Position numbers and translations under genes: made by a program
Assembly: GCA_039028975.1 (NCBI GenBank)
Contig: JBCCHB010000003.1
Coordinates: 124,001-188,000 of the forward strand
DNA from: JAHBNG01 sp039028975
GTDB taxonomy: Bacteria > Chloroflexota > Anaerolineae > Caldilineales > Caldilineaceae
Length of the DNA: 64,000 bases
Reading direction: 5' to 3'
Shown here: positions 31,401 through 38,400 of the stretch, in pieces
Layout of the letters: the number at the start of each line of letters is the position of its first letter
How positions within the stretch are numbered: position 1 is the first letter of the stretch
The notes under the pieces: generated by a model
What the model saw: only the letters and a program-made list of their open reading frames with translations
What the model was told of the DNA's origin: nothing
Databases searched by the model: none

Positions 31401-32491
31401 CCTAATGACGTACCCGTGCCGTGAGCCTCGATGTAGCCGACATCATCAGGCGCAACACCCGCATTGGTCAATGCTTGGCGGATGACGCTCTGCTGGGAAG
31501 GTCCGTTGGGTGCCGTGATGCCGCTACTGCGACCGTCATGGTTGATCATAGACCCACGGATCACCCCGAGAATGGTGTCACCATCCGCTTGGGCATCAGA
31601 GAGGCGTTTTAAGACAACCACACCACAGCCTTCACCACGTCCATATCCATTAGCCGCCGCGTCGAAGGTCTTGCTCCGTCCATCAGGTGCGTACATCTGC
31701 TGCTCATTGGCAGCATTCAGGTTCTCTTGGGACGCTTGGCTACCATGTTCTCCAGCCTCAGGCGCTTGATTGAGTGCCCAATCTGTCGTCAGGATGAGGC
31801 AAACACCGCCAGCTAATGCCACAGTACATTCGCGGCTGCGCAAACTTTGGCAAGCTTGATGAACAGAAACCAAGGAGGCAGAGCAAGCTGTATCCACAGC
31901 CACTGCGGGACCTTGAAAGCCAAATGTGTAGGAGAGCCTGCCCGTGGCAATGCTCATCATGGTCCCAATTCCAGCATAAAATTCATCGTCTTCTTGTATG
32001 GAACCGCTGGTCAATAAGATATCAGAGTAGTCATTGGTGCAGAGTCCCACAAAGACACCCGTGTCGCTATCAAACAAGGTGTCTGGCACAATATGGGCAG
32101 ATTCCATGGCTTCCCAACACACTTCGAGCAAAAGACGCTGCTGCGGATCCACAAAGGGCGCTTCACGAGGGGAGATACCAAAGAAGACGGGGTCAAATCC
32201 ATCGACCTGATCCAAAAAACCCGCCCACGGCTTGACGAGCTGGATCCCACTTTGAGCAGCTGCCGAACCATAGCCATGATGGTCGTGGGGCATCTCAATC
32301 ACGCAGTCACGCCCACTTTGCAATACTTCCCACAGCTCTTCTGGCGTATTGGCCTGCCCAGGAAAACGACAGCCCATCCCTACAATGGCAATTGGCTCGC
32401 TTTGGCGATATTCAAGTCGCTCAATCTTCTTGCGCGCTTCGCGCAGGGCCATGAGAACTTGTTTAGATGAAGACGATGGGTTCTTTTGCAT
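13469..32491 (-). CDS. Gene D: three-module type I PKS (6340 aa)
   Basis: This very large subunit carries three modules: KS-AT-DH-ER-KR-ACP, KS-AT-KR-ACP and KS-AT-DH-ER-KR-ACP. It begins with a charged helical docking segment (about residues 1-31) that follows a Ser-rich N-terminus, and ends with a short acidic helix (SEEELDDLLDQELAFLEDE). Active sites: KS Cys203, Cys2543, Cys4277; AT Ser691, Ser3065, Ser4754, each with HAFH (791, 3165, 4854; malonyl type); DH His1017 and His5055; KR Tyr2116, Tyr3866, Tyr6099; ACP Ser2274, Ser4040, Ser6244. The frame is open throughout with no sign of a frameshift. ATG at 32491 is one base after the gene C stop. The expected output is saturated ketide, hydroxylated ketide, saturated ketide. 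Oddities are an extra loop in KS1, a GESVV repeat in module 2 and a Gly-to-Glu change in the second DH. Confidence 0.97.
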   Translation of the reverse strand: MQKNPSSSSKQVLMALREARKKIERLEYRQSEPIAIVGMGCRFPGQANTPEELWEVLQSGRDCVIEMPHDHHGYGSAAAQSGIQLVKPWAGFLDQVDGFDPVFFGISPREAPFVDPQQRLLLEVCWEAMESAHIVPDTLFDSDTGVFVGLCTNDYSDILLTSGSIQEDDEFYAGIGTMMSIATGRLSYTFGFQGPAVAVDTACSASLVSVHQACQSLRSRECTVALAGGVCLILTTDWALNQAPEAGEHGSQASQENLNAANEQQMYAPDGRSKTFDAAANGYGRGEGCGVVVLKRLSDAQADGDTILGVIRGSMINHDGRSSGITAPNGPSQQSVIRQALTNAGVAPDDVGYIEAHGTGTSLGDPIEIGALNAVFGKRPDPLWVGSVKTNFGHLEGGAGVVSLMKVVLAMQHGKIPPHLNFHQPSPFIDWDSSPVQIPVALTDWPADKPFAGVSSFGLSGTNGHVILERIPEAEPQQGEDSDETIDRPLHLLTLSARTEEALLAQVRQYGDFFASNVFDNESTVAQGESKLGDICYTTHVARSHFAHRLALTAGSVEQMYQKLSAYGDSQPDSGVVEPSVVQGMAISNDTGLKIAFLFTGQGAQYLNMGRQLYETEPTFRAAINQCNALLEEHLGESLLELLYPATSHQPPAPLLNQTQFTQPALFALEVALAALWQSWGIEPDILIGHSVGEIAAACVAGVFSLEDGCKLIAARGRLMGALPQDGEMVSLMADEARVKKAIAPYVEDVSIAAVNGPESVVISGRREIVLKVAEELTNEGVKTRQLTVSHAFHSPLMEPMLDEFLQVAQSITYQQPKLALISNITGQVAGDEITSPEYWVRHVREAVRFADGVATLHDQGVDIFLEIGPKPTLLGMVGDNLSTIALGDGRQGDQVSGTDKSPAHLLTPSSIHPLVLPSLRESQDDWQQILKSLGELYVRGVPIDWEGFNQHKPRAKVVLPTYPFQRQRYWIKDSGSAYGIQALSPLIDKMIHSPMVGQTLFETAMNRYRLPFLNDHRVYGTIISPGACHLAMVLSAVELAMQQNPEQPLGFEFMVGQVALQLKDVIFPQALAIGEGEERKAQIILTPASQSTENEPENHSGNLEQSGFQLVSFTSQAAHGLSNQAAIHATGAVSLVDPSPLIKESLSALQNRLTETVTDSFYAQEESYMSESSEEQPIFFGPNFRWIDEVWRQPENLDGSSQLSGEVLDGEVLARFRTPDSVSQLESHLLHPGLLDACFQITGLATRSSEQNQTLFLPFALETLSLYQPAGHQAGAQASGNQVWWCHVIQTDETEWTIRLFNDLGQLILEVGGYRVREASQSAIQATRLRTDWLYKLAWEVQALEADGSGNVGASDIVNRDDKAEADERAKVPECWLIVGAENRLNSHLIQQLQADGSPIFLATAARDTAAQNTVTWNLADGQNGIHHRGIELTDPAGIRDLVTEVATAYQQIAVVYLAGVNLSEVSPDSDEDGARTPSSIPGDAVTLCSGLLHLSQALAETTASVRLWVVTQGSQVIHENIESLGEFNLGSSIKRQDFAAAAAGTLWGFSRTLAQEEPKLGAVCIDIDDFDFDTEAALLAELLRREFLATMGSQPLHTQIAYRDRIRYVAELAHWHPPTPIDAEQPMRLQLSSYGSLDNLAFVPMSRRDPGVGEIEVQVKATGLNFRDVLNTLGMMKEYYADVLGIAHAKDVALGFECAGVVTSVGEGVTDFAVGDQVMGMGSAEGAFASYVTVPAAQMAHIPEMVNYAEAATIPLTFLTAWHGLVQLANLQPGEWVLIHAASGGVGQAAVQIAQAVGAKIIGTASQGKWSALREQGIDHLLNSRTLEFTDEVLQITEGAGVQVVLNSLNGDFIDRTFEALGQGGRFVEIGKIGIWSQEQVAQRRPDVAYYPFDLGEEMVKEPTLEATLWQAITEQLTDGAIRPLPQTIFPAHDVVGAFRHMQQAKQIGKIVVSFEQPDSVVLRDDATYLITGGLGALGLQIAQQLIEDGATHLILTGRQGVTTDEQQAILDQLTEAEAEVHVVQADIGSAEEVKVLIERCTQIGPLRGIVHAAGLTDDGVLASQSIERLTKVMNPKVDGTWHLHSQSIHLDLDFFVCFSSAASLTGSPGQSNYAAANAFMDSLMQMRHQQGLAGLSINWGAWADSGMAAQLQKGGQPQGLNMISAEQGRLFFRYLLNQQSRPTGQTLHQISGQLTGQVGIIPLQRLQPAAPEIHQHSVQRSSQRDQLTALPRHKRLERLDTFVRGEIAAVMGLAANTIDARTRLFDFGLDSLMAVELRNRLEAQLECPLRSTLIFDFPTLEVLVPHLYYDVLGFDDSDEADSEVADSRLEKTNGFSTALTTTQSTASNGLLEPIAIVGMGCRFPGDVDSAESFWQSLLEGFDGIIELPDNRVVDLYGESVATLSANTSATANGLQNGLSAEEATMAAYALRGGFLGQVDQFDPAFFGLSPREVLVMDPAHRLVLETAWQALEDANIVPEILFNSEVGVFLGSGTSGYATFCAGIENNLYSATGNAASTASGRLSYLLGLTGPSVSIDTACSSSLTAIHLACQSLRNGESSAALAGGVNVILEAGFTAMFASGNMLSGDARCKTFDADADGYVRGEGCGIVVLKRLADAEASQDNVIAVIRGSAVNQDGPSGGLTVPNGPAQERVIRRALDEANLLPDEIDYIEAHGTGTPLGDPIEIGALSAVFAQRPAPLYVGSVKTNIGHLEMAAGIAGLMKLVLSLQKGQIPPHNHLHTPNPHIKWDSSPVQIPTSVTPWERLNGNSERNSERIGGVSSFGFSGTNAHVIVSSMPQPLDAQDSQDTRGTDIQNEEREPTGSQSSRLERPSHILTISARSANSLQAYVDRYQDFIASNPEYDLGDLCYTSHIGRSHFPHRLSITATSLPALQQQLSVAMAQLSSSQATSLTLGPGIHHGAISTRQAAPTIAFLFTGQGAQYVEMGRELYESEPTFRTILDQCNQILQAKLGESLLNILYPGKWAGEQVASGQVASGQVGKWASDEAKPANLQPANLQTCKPANLLTQTQYTQPALFALEVALAKLWQSWGIEPDILLGHSVGEIAAACVAGVFSLEDGLKLIAARGRLMGALPQDGEMVSCMTDENRVQEAIAPFADAVSIAAVNGPKSVVISGQREVVLTVADQLAAEDIKTRKLTVSHAFHSPLMEPMLDEFQQAIGHITFHEPKRPLISNVTGHLAGQEVATPEYWVRHVREAVRFADGVATLHEQRIDILLEIGPKPILLGMAGEWETGKQDDKVTRRQGDTVAEGKDGNVSPINAFEDGTEDSPPHILSLPSLRENQSDWQQMLAALGGLYVRGAEIDWEGFDSSYQRRKVTLPTYPFNWQRFWPDAPAPYVNGSTNGTAHGAANGTSQRGDFAQWLTTNTIEQLTDLISTRGAFEIDDREMVTKVLHTLEAERHAQQMTAQIESMLYEVVWEQQFKTPTVARPATPGRWIVLADAGCVAQAVATQLSDMGERVELITADYPNTTQNWIERIHHISSQESPPLRGILHLWALDEGSTQNNLAVEPVGLMQGQRRTVGALLQTVQALSQIESAGQSDKPQLWVVTQGAQQLTATEPVAVTQVPLWGMGRVIALEHGELWGGLIDIDIDTDAGESVVGESVVGESVVGESVVGESVVSESVVGESVVGESVADKSLIAELLVAEILKTEADGEEQIAYRNGQRHVARLVVAKPWVTSNIASKPLSIDSGGTYLVTGGLGSLGLQNAQWLADEGARHLILTGRSGVQSKEQQAILDRLAEQEVHVQIAQVDVADESGMRALFDQTATSLNPLRGIIHAAGVAGSKAVRSLQWDEVETVLRPKVIGGWLLHRLTANLELDFFISYASGAGIWGGKQQAHYGAANHFLDGLMAYRRSQGLPGLSIAWGPWAGGQGLSGMASPDGQALLQAMGVRSFSVAQGMAIQSHLLQTDVIQMTAADIDWSRFKALYEMTKPRHFLSRIPVAQSIQGKEAKPQPQPDESTIIQELQACLPHRRLERLRTYLQETVGQILGMVSTPDDLVDVTTGFADLGMDSLMALELQRQLESGLACSLPTTIALEYPTVDELARYLLDEVLTLADSQADSQTNSAAGAMVTHQISVDDALHEPIAVVSMACRFPNADTPEAFWQLLQNGVDMVQEVPPSRWNVDDFYDPHRPTLGKSYTREAGFLEDVEHFDPLFFGISPREAVGMDPHHRLLLEVAWEALERAGIAPSSLIDSQTGVFVGIGASDYTVGGQDLTHAVTNTGHSAAAGRLAYTLGLQGPTIAVDTACSSSLVSLHLACQSLRTGECAQALAGGVNLTLSPFGYISLSQAQALATDGRCKTFDASADGYGRGEGSGMVLLKRLSDAEADGDTILAVIKGSAVNHDGPSSGMTVPNKRAQEKLLRQALSTAQVAPDSVSYIEAHGTGTSLGDPIEIRALGSIFGAQRQQPLMVGSVKTNIGHLEAAAGIAGFIKTVLSLHHGQLPPHLHFNTPNPYIEWDEFAIDVPTQLQPWPDVNTDELRTDEPESERVAGISAFGISGTNAHVVVGSAPERVQEARLPEDRREFDEETLTSEKNGRPLYLLPLSAKSETALSDLVRRYVDHLQLYPNTDLADLCYTAAVGRTSFTHRTTIVAADNEELLGKLTGMVDGDNDPESLSGTLSHETRRVAFLFTGQGSQYVEMGRELYETEPTFRATLEQCDRILQEELGESLLTILYPESIDQPPAPSSLDQTQYTQPALFALEVALSRLWLSWGVQPDLLIGHSVGEIAAACVAGVFSLEDGLRLIAARGRLMGKLPQGGEMVSCLADEATVEEAIAPYSEMVSIAAVNGPESTVISGQREAIQEIVGQLEAEDIKTRQLTVSHAFHSPLMDPILDDFRQVAEGITYHKPRLPIISNVTGQLAGNEVTTPTYWVRHVREAVRFADGVKTLYDQDINVFLEIGPKPTLLGMMGQVSPAYCHLPSLRENQSDWGQMLKTLGELYIHDVEIDWEAVNKDAAHSNSRRKVLLPTYPFQRERYWADAPTVWRGTDALSPLVDKLTQSPFIDGLLFETIMSAETLPFLNDHRVYETIVSPGACHLSMVLSAASLALQQTHTTQSYPEQTYELTDVIFPQALAIADEAARTAQILLSPPENNGSGEQSKFQLISMAYGSISANGQGDDGAGAEGGTSVHASGSLEMTNQVPSDTVSLSRLQALCSEPVPLANTPDEAAMNDDAIVFGPTFRWIDQIWSTPENGDGNQQPSDELSDQPSVKVLARLRRPDAVESLAGFIMHPGLLDACFQVVGMAQGYFGQSQELHLPFALETLRLYEPVQENAAGDQWWCHIALVGEAKWRIQLFDDGGKLVTEIDEFELRAAPQAAIHGTQLRTDWLYTLDWEIAPLAESQAPDSVEENTLESPDCWLIAGEPDDLSEELVRHLSTEKTPVFTVSHAQSDPEQAIAQRVAEIETHHDSIGVIYLGGQAKGQAARDTIEHTHHLCKGLLRLTQSLIESELSVRLWMVTQGCQLIVSEIETQVGAKDGVSPLTEGHAGAFGATAPAGALWGMGRTIAQEQPQLKTVCIDLDAELEVEDQAGLLVKEFRSSQGEAETQNQIAYQNLTRHVARLVPWQAQSVPESNSPMRLQLSDYGSLEHLHFAPMTRRRPGPGEIEIEVKAVGLNFRDVLNTLGMLKEYYAEVLGVTQAQDVGLGFECAGLVTAVGPDVTDVAMGDRVMGMGTAEGTFASYLTLPASLMMPIPAPMSYEQAATIPLTYLTAWYGLVERANLQPGERVLIHAASGGVGQAAIQIAQAIGAEVIGTASPGKWDALREQGIAHVLNSRTLDFPHEIQQLTDGQGVDVVLNSLNGEYIDRSFELLNQNGRFVEIGKIGIWSEEKAEAVRPDVAYHPFDLGEEMAKDPTVQPRLWQAILAELTSGALQPLPQTVFSVNQVTDAFRFMQQAKQIGKIVVSFEQPEPLAFHEGATYLITGGLGALGLEVAQLLVADGAKHLVLTGRRGVTNDEQRQVLAELEERGAKIEVIQADITNRVEVQQLLSRCTDSGVSQGLKGVVHTAGVLDDGVLTAQTPERYEAVMRPKVNGAWHLHTLTQESNLDFFICFSSIASMLGSPGQSNYAAANAFMDTLMQLRHREGLPGLSVNWGPWANVGMAAQLQDRMQAQAMSMIQPEQGRLFLQYLLNQPISQIGVIPFKRQALQEKSGSDSQPQRVRIREQLTEEMSSSERRNQLEAYLRGEIAAVLGLSANIPIDVRTRLFDFGLDSLMAVELRNRLEVGLDCKLRSTLLFDYPNIEMLVPYLHDEILGYGDPGEELVGSDSPDIDLTAIRPEQDEAEPDFEALSEEELDDLLDQELAFLEDE
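13476..13481 (-). promoter_or_regulatory. Ribosome binding site of gene E inside the end of gene D
   Basis: On the minus strand AGAGGA lies seven bases before the gene E ATG and is part of the last codons of gene D. The gene D stop and the gene E start are directly adjacent (TAGATG), which favours translational coupling and near-equal amounts of the two subunits. Confidence 0.65.
13640..20160 (-). other. Gene D module 3: KS-AT-DH-ER-KR-ACP
   Basis: The KS (from about residue 4113, Cys4277) has the RWNVDDFYDP loop of the class that follows KR-only modules. AT Ser4754 with HAFH4854, malonyl type. The DH has His5055 and Asp5268, but its HxxxGxxxxP Gly is replaced by Glu5059. The ER starts near 5610. 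The KR starts near 5950, has Tyr6099 and an LDD motif (B-type). ACP Ser6244. The expected result is a saturated C2 unit, provided the altered DH is active. Confidence 0.9.
18338..18365 (-). repeat. Short heptamer repeat in the gene D module 3 AT linker
   Basis: A short run of ggctggt/gctgggg-like heptamers encodes a Pro-Ala-rich peptide just before the DQTQYTQPAL segment. Similar runs occur at the same AT position in gene D module 1 (30527-30560), gene F (about 4305-4335) and gene A module 1. Confidence 0.65.
21512..21631 (-). repeat. Eight tandem 15-base repeats encoding GESVV
   Basis: Eight consecutive 15-base units encode GESVV five times, then SESVV, GESVV and GESVA. They lie in the linker just before the EEQIAYRNGQR strand that precedes the KR of gene D module 2. 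No other KR-only module in the window has this array, so it looks like a recent in-frame slippage expansion. Confidence 0.95.
22600..22735 (-). repeat. Low-complexity repeat after the gene D module 2 AT
   Basis: Imperfect repeats built on ggtcaccttgtc-like and gtgaatc-like units encode a Gly-Asp-Lys-Val-Thr-Arg-rich stretch between the LLGMAGE and HILSLPSL segments. The same position is expanded in gene C, gene D module 1 and gene F with related but different repeats, marking a variable surface linker. Confidence 0.65.
23396..23535 (-). repeat. Octamer microsatellites in the gene D module 2 AT linker
   Basis: Tandem caggtttg octamers are followed by cacttgcc octamers mixed with a seven-base version. 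They are translated as ASGQV, GQVGKWAS and PANLQTCK-type repeats between the LLNILYPGK and TQYTQPAL segments of the AT. This is the largest such insert in a HAFH-type AT in the window. Confidence 0.9.
29745..29850 (-). repeat. Low-complexity repeat after the gene D module 1 AT
   Basis: Imperfect ggatgag/gtgagga units and related sequence encode a His-Pro-Leu-Thr-rich linker with no obvious fold, between the LLGMVGD and LVLPSLRE segments. Confidence 0.6.
30527..30560 (-). repeat. Heptamer repeat in the gene D module 1 AT linker
   Basis: Three or more copies of the heptamer ggctggt (plus strand) encode a Thr-Ser-His-Gln-Pro-Pro-Ala peptide just before LLNQTQFTQPAL. It is a short in-frame microsatellite at the AT position that is repeat-rich across this cluster. 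Confidence 0.75.
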
Positions 32492-32492
32492 A

Positions 32493-35400
32493 TTAATCTT
32501 GTAATAGCTCGTTTAACATTTCCAGCTCATCTTCGATGGACTCTTCAATCTCATCATCCGAGAGAATCGTTACATCGTCCTCGCTGTCGCTCTCTGCTGT
32601 GGCTTGGCTCCATCTATCCGCGGATGTAGCCACCGATGTATCTGCATCATCTGCATCAGGCCCAGCAGAGGAAGGGAGCGGAATCAGTTCTGAGATGAGA
32701 TATCCAGATAACCGCTCTAGAGTTGGATAGTCAAAGATCAATGTGGGAGGCAGCGGCTCTTCCAATGCCCGGCCAAGTTGGTTGCGCAGCTCGACTGCCA
32801 TCAACGAATCAAGTCCCATATCCATTAAGCCCTGGCGAGAATCAATCTGGCTTGGTACACGAATACCTAAAATTTTGGCTACTGCTGCCCTGAGGAAAGG
32901 CATAAGCAACGCATATCGTTCGTCCTCTGCCGCTTCTTCCAGCTGACTTCGCAACGTGAAGGTCTCTTCAACGGCTGGGTCGGACGGAAGCGTATAGTCG
33001 GCAAATGCTTCATACAGGGGAGGGATTTGCTCATATCTGTCCAGGTACTTGGCCCACTCTATGGGCAACACGCCAACCTGAGGCGCACGCTTTGTCAGCA
33101 AATAAGCTAGCGCTTGAATACCCATGGTGGGTGAGAGAACACCCAAGCCCTGCTCGGCCATCCTTTGCTGTTGGTTGCGCACCATATCGGCAGCCATCCC
33201 CACCTCTGCCCAAGCACCCCAGTTGATGCTCAAGCCAGGCAGCTTCTGGGCTTGGCGATAACGAGCAAACGCATCCAAAAAGGCATTCGCCGCTGTGTAG
33301 TTGGCTTGCCCCGGGCCGCCCAGGATGCTAGCGCCCGACGAGTACAAGACAAAGAAGTCCAAATCAATTTCTCTCTCTTGGGTCAAGGCATGGAGGAGCC
33401 AGCTTCCCTGCATCTTGGGCAGTAAGACTTTGGTAAATCGTTCCCAACTTTGGTGCATCAAAGCACCATCGTCCAAAACAGCGGCTGTGTGGACGATTCC
33501 CCGCAGTGGATAGCTTGCATCTATCCCATCGAGCATGGCCGCTACTTGTTGGGCGTTGGTGACATCAGCCTGGGCAACGGTTATGGCGATACCATTTTCT
33601 CGTAGCACCTCCAGCTCGGCTGCAATTTCGGGTTTAGGCTGGCTACGCCCCATCAAGAGCAGATGACCTGCTCCTTCTTCCGCCAACCACCGAGCGACTT
33701 CAAATCCCAGGCCACCCAAGCCACCTGTGACCAAATAGGTAGCGTCAGGCTGAATAGTCACCGGAGCGTCTTCATCTACTGTGGTATTCTCGGTGACATC
33801 ATCCATGACATCACTCGAACCATCGTCTAGTTCAGGCTGAGCAATGACGATCTTCCCGATATGTTTCGCCTGTTGCATCTCTCGGAAGGCATCTTGGGCC
33901 TGTTGGATAGGATAAACTTTGGTTTGAATGGTTTTTAGTGTTCTGGCAGAGAATCGCTCCATCAACGCTTCCAGGATGGCCCGCATTTGGGTCCGCCCTT
34001 GTGGAGTCTCTACATCTAGATTGATAAAGTAGTAGTCCACATCGGGCCGAAACGCCTTCACCTCTTCGTTGCTCCAGATGTCCCGCTTAGCAATCTCGAC
34101 AAAGCGCCCATTCTGGGAGAGCGTTGACAGCCCTTTCTCGATAAAGCCTTCGCTGGTTAGCGAGTTGAAGACAATATCCACTCCCTTACCACCTGTGTCT
34201 GCCAGAATCTGCTCGGAAAAATCTAGGGTTCGTGAGTTGTAGATATGCTCGATGCCCATTGCCTTGAGCGTATCCCACTTTCCTGGGCTGGCGGTTCCAT
34301 AGACCTTGGCACCTACAGCCTGGGCAACTTGCACGGCAGCCATACCCGTACCGCCCGCGGCAGCATGGATCAATATCTTGTCTGTGGACTTAATCTGGGC
34401 CATCTCATGCAGTGCATGATACGCAGTCGTAAAGTTGGCTGGGATCGAAGCTGCCTCACTATAGCCCAGACTCCCCGGAAACTTGACGACCAAATCGGCC
34501 GCAATCGTAACATATTTGCCAAAGCCTCCGGGGGCCATAGCCAGCACCCGATCCCCAATCTGAAGTTCTTGAACGTTGTCGCCAACCCTGACCACTTCGC
34601 CTGCACACTCTACGCCCAGCATAGGTCGCTCAAAGGGCAGCATGCCCAGAACATCCAGCACATCAATAAAATTCAGACCTGCGGCACGTACGCTGATTTC
34701 TACTTCATTGGCTGTTGGCGTTGTACGAAGAGCTTCAGTAAGATGGAGACCATCGATCGTCCCATCCCCTGACATCTCCAGCCGGTAGGGCTCATCCGGA
34801 ATCCGTAGAGCCGATTCCGCTACCGGATTCGGCATCTCAAACGGCAGCAGCCGTGCCACGTACCGCGTGTTGTTCCGGAACGCGATTTGCGCTTCCAAAG
34901 GGTGTGATGGGTCAGTCTGAATCTCTGCCAACAGCTGCATCGCTTGCGTTGATTTGTCCTCTTCTGTCATCTCACCTGCTAGATCGATACAGACTGGCCG
35001 GAGTTCAGGATGTTCTGATGCAAGTGCCTTTTCCATGCCCCATAATGTGGATTGGGTAACGCCACCAATGGATTCCGTCCCTTCCACATTATGGGTGTTT
35101 TGGGTAACCAACCATAAGCCCGCCACGTTGATCTGTCCATGTAATAGGGCGTGGGTAAGGTGCAAAGCCGTACCACAGCCTAAGTAGTCATCTGCGACTA
35201 GATCAATTGTAGATTGGGCATCCGACCCATCCACTGTCGGTATATCCAGTCCCCAGAGATGGACAACGCCATGTGAACTGGGTTCATATAAATCTGATAC
35301 ATCCGCCAGCAGCCTCTGATAATCTTCTGCTATGTCGGGCCGAATATGGAATGTAGGCAAATTAGATGCCGCTTCATCAGGCCCAGATAAATCAGCCAGT

Positions 35401-38400
35401 TGCTCATAGTGCTCACCCGCATAAACCAAAATAGGCAACTCGCCCTGAGCCTGTAGTGCTGTTGCCAACTGAGCACCCACACCCGACTGATCCGCAAAGA
35501 GAAGCCATGAACGTACCTCCGTCGAGACCTCATCGTTCAGGGAGCCATCTCTTTGGTTCAACTGAATGAGCGGCTGGGGCTGCCATAGTATTTCGTATAG
35601 CCAGTCGCGCCATGCCGCCCGCCCAGACACGGCTTCAGGCGGGGCAGAGCGAGCCTCATAGCCCTCTCCTTCTGCCACCAGCTTTCCTTGACTATCCCAT
35701 AATCGGAAATCCCACTTATAAGGTTCAATTTCGGTTGCATAGCACCACCACTCTTGGTTGGGTTGCTGGCCAATGTGGATAGGCGACTGATGGTATACTC
35801 GTAAGAGACGGATAGCAAATGGCAGCATAGTCTCAACTGTCTCTGGCTCTTCTCTTTGGGCAACCCCTGCCACCTGCAAACAAGCATCCAGCAATCCGGG
35901 ATGAATAGTATAACCAGCCAGACTTTCGATCACGTCGGGTAACTGAAGCCTACCCAGTGATTCGCCTGCACCGCTCCACAGTTCCGTGACCCAGCGAAAG
36001 CTCGGCCCCAACGCGACCTGATTTGCGTCTGATGCACCATACAATGCGTCAGTGGAAACTTCCTCAGCGCAGCGCGTGCGTAGCTCTGGCAAAATCGCCT
36101 GGTTAAACTCATCTAGCTTTGACGGTTCTGATGCGAATCCCTCCTGCGCAGCAGACTCGCCAACGAGACCAAGCGTTCCCACCGCATGCGTACCAATGAT
36201 GGTCTCGCCCAAGGGTTCGCTTTCTGCCTGTAGGCTATCATCCCCCTGGGTCTCAAAGCTGATGAGCTGAAATTCGCTTTGGGGACTTCGACCGTTTGTT
36301 GTGGTCCCACTCGTTGCATTGCTGACCTGACTTGGTGTGAGGGCAACTTGTACCGTTCGCCTACTCCCTTCTGGAATGACCAATGCCTGGGGAAGAATCA
36401 CATCTTCCAATTGATAGGCCATGCCACCATCTGTTCTAAAGGCCAGTTCAGCGGCACTCAGCGCCATGGATAGTTGACAAGCACCAGGTGAAACAATCAT
36501 GCCGTACACAGAGTGATCGGCCAGAAAGGGCAATGCCTCTACGCTAAATTGGCCCTCGAACAAGGTTGTATTGTGAAGGGGCGAGATCATCTTCTTCTCA
36601 ATCAGCGGACGCAGAATTTCTCCCCGCCTCTTGCGTGGCCGCTCGACCCAATAACTTTGTCGCTCAAAAGCATAGGTAGGCAGCGCCACTTTGCGTCGTT
36701 CATAGCCGCGCTCAAAGGTAACCCAGTCAACTGGAGTGCCCCGGACATGCAACTCACTCAAGCTTGATAGCATCTGGTGCCAGTCACTCTGCTTCTCGCG
36801 CAATGAAGGCAGGGTAAGGGGATGAGCGGGTGAGGGAGTGAGGGGGTGAGAGGGTGACTCTTCTGTCACTTTGTCACCTTGTCTCCTTGCCACCTGCCCC
36901 TTTGCCCCTTGCTCTACCATGCCAACCAGCGTCGGTTTGGGACCGATTTCGAGAAAGATATCAATTTCATGCTCATGCAAAGTCGCTACACCATCGGCAA
37001 AGCGGACCGTTTCACGAACGTGACGCACCCAATACGCTGGTGCTGTGACCTCATCACCAGCGAGCTTGCCCGTGACGTTGGATACAAGCGGCCATTTCGG
37101 TTTGTGGTAGGTAATGCGCTTGGCTACTTGGCGGAATTCATCGAGCATTGGCTCCATGAGTGGCGAATGGAAGGCGTGGGAAACAGCCAACTGGCGTGTT
37201 TTGATCCCTTCTGCTGATAGCTGTGATGAGATTGCTTGGACTGCCTGCCGCTTGCCAGAGATGACCACACTCTCAGCGCCGTTGACCGCTGCAATAGAAA
37301 CCTCATCTTGAAGCTCGCCAATGGCTTCTTGCACTCGCGTTTCATCAGCCATGAGGGAAACCATATCACCATCCCGGGGTAACGCCTGCATCAAACGTCC
37401 GCGGGCGGCAATCAATGCCAGACCATCCTCCAAGCTAAAGACGCCCGCTACACAGGCCGCTACGATTTCGCCCACGCTGTGCCCCATGACCACATCTGGC
37501 TGAACGCCCCAGGATAACCACAGTTGGGTCAGGGCATACTCCAGGGCAAAGAGGGCCGGCTGGGTATAAACCGTATCGGAAAGGGTGAGCGAGTGAGGGA
37601 TTGATTGTTCCTCACTGAACAGTAGGGAGATGACAGATATCCCTAGGTGAGGCTGCAAGATTTCAGCGCATCGGTCCAGGCTTTGGCGAAAAGTGGGTTG
37701 GGTCTCATAAAGTTCTTTGCCCATGCCCACATATTGGGCACCTTGGCCAGTGAAGAGAAAGGCAACTTTTGGCGCGCTCTGATAGTCAGCCACATACCCC
37801 TGACTGACACCAATTACAGCCTTTGTACCCTGCAAACCAGCATCGTTGCCTGCCTTTAGCCACTCCCCCAACCCCAGCCGTATCTCTGCTACAGAATCAC
37901 CGGAAACGCTCAGGCGATGGGCAAACTGGGTTCGTGCCACATTGGCCGTATAGCATACATTGCCTAACTCCGCATCGACAATGCTCCCCAAGAATTCATG
38001 ATACTTGGTTGCTAAATTGGTCAAAGACGTCTCACTCTTAGCTGAAAGATTCAACAAATGCCACGGGCGCTCTGGCAATGGCGTAGTGCCGCCCTCTGTA
38101 GCCTTGTCATCTTGCTGCCTTATCGTCTGGCCATCCTGACTTGGTGCTTTCTCCAGGATGACATGCACATTCGTTCCACTCGCCCCGAATGAACTGACGC
38201 CAGCAAATGGTTTATCGGCAGGCCAATCAACCACCGTGGTTGGGATCTGGATGGCAGATGAATCCCACTCTATAAATGGGTTGGGCGTCTGAAAGCTGAG
38301 GTGAGGCGGGATCTCGCCATTTTGTAAGGCCAGAATGACCTTCAGGACACCTGCCACGCCCGCTCCCGCATCTAAATGACCGATATTGGTCTTTATGGAA

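Larger units (their letters stand above)
25550..32400 (-). other. Gene D module 1: KS-AT-DH-ER-KR-ACP
   Basis: The KS starts near residue 32, has TACSAS rather than TACSSS at Cys203, and carries an insertion of about 19 residues before its KTFDAAANG motif. The AT has Ser691 and HAFH791. The DH keeps the full HxxxGxxxxP motif (His1017) and Asp1237. The ER spans about 1628-1930. The KR begins near 1970, has Tyr2116 and a TDD variant of the LDD motif (B-type). ACP Ser2274. This module should add a malonyl unit and reduce the incoming beta-carbon to methylene. Confidence 0.9.

Noticed and set aside
13469..32491. Possible frameshift or assembly error in the 6340-residue gene D because of its repeats
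   Set aside because: Every catalytic motif checked falls in one continuous frame, and all repeat arrays are multiples of three bases.
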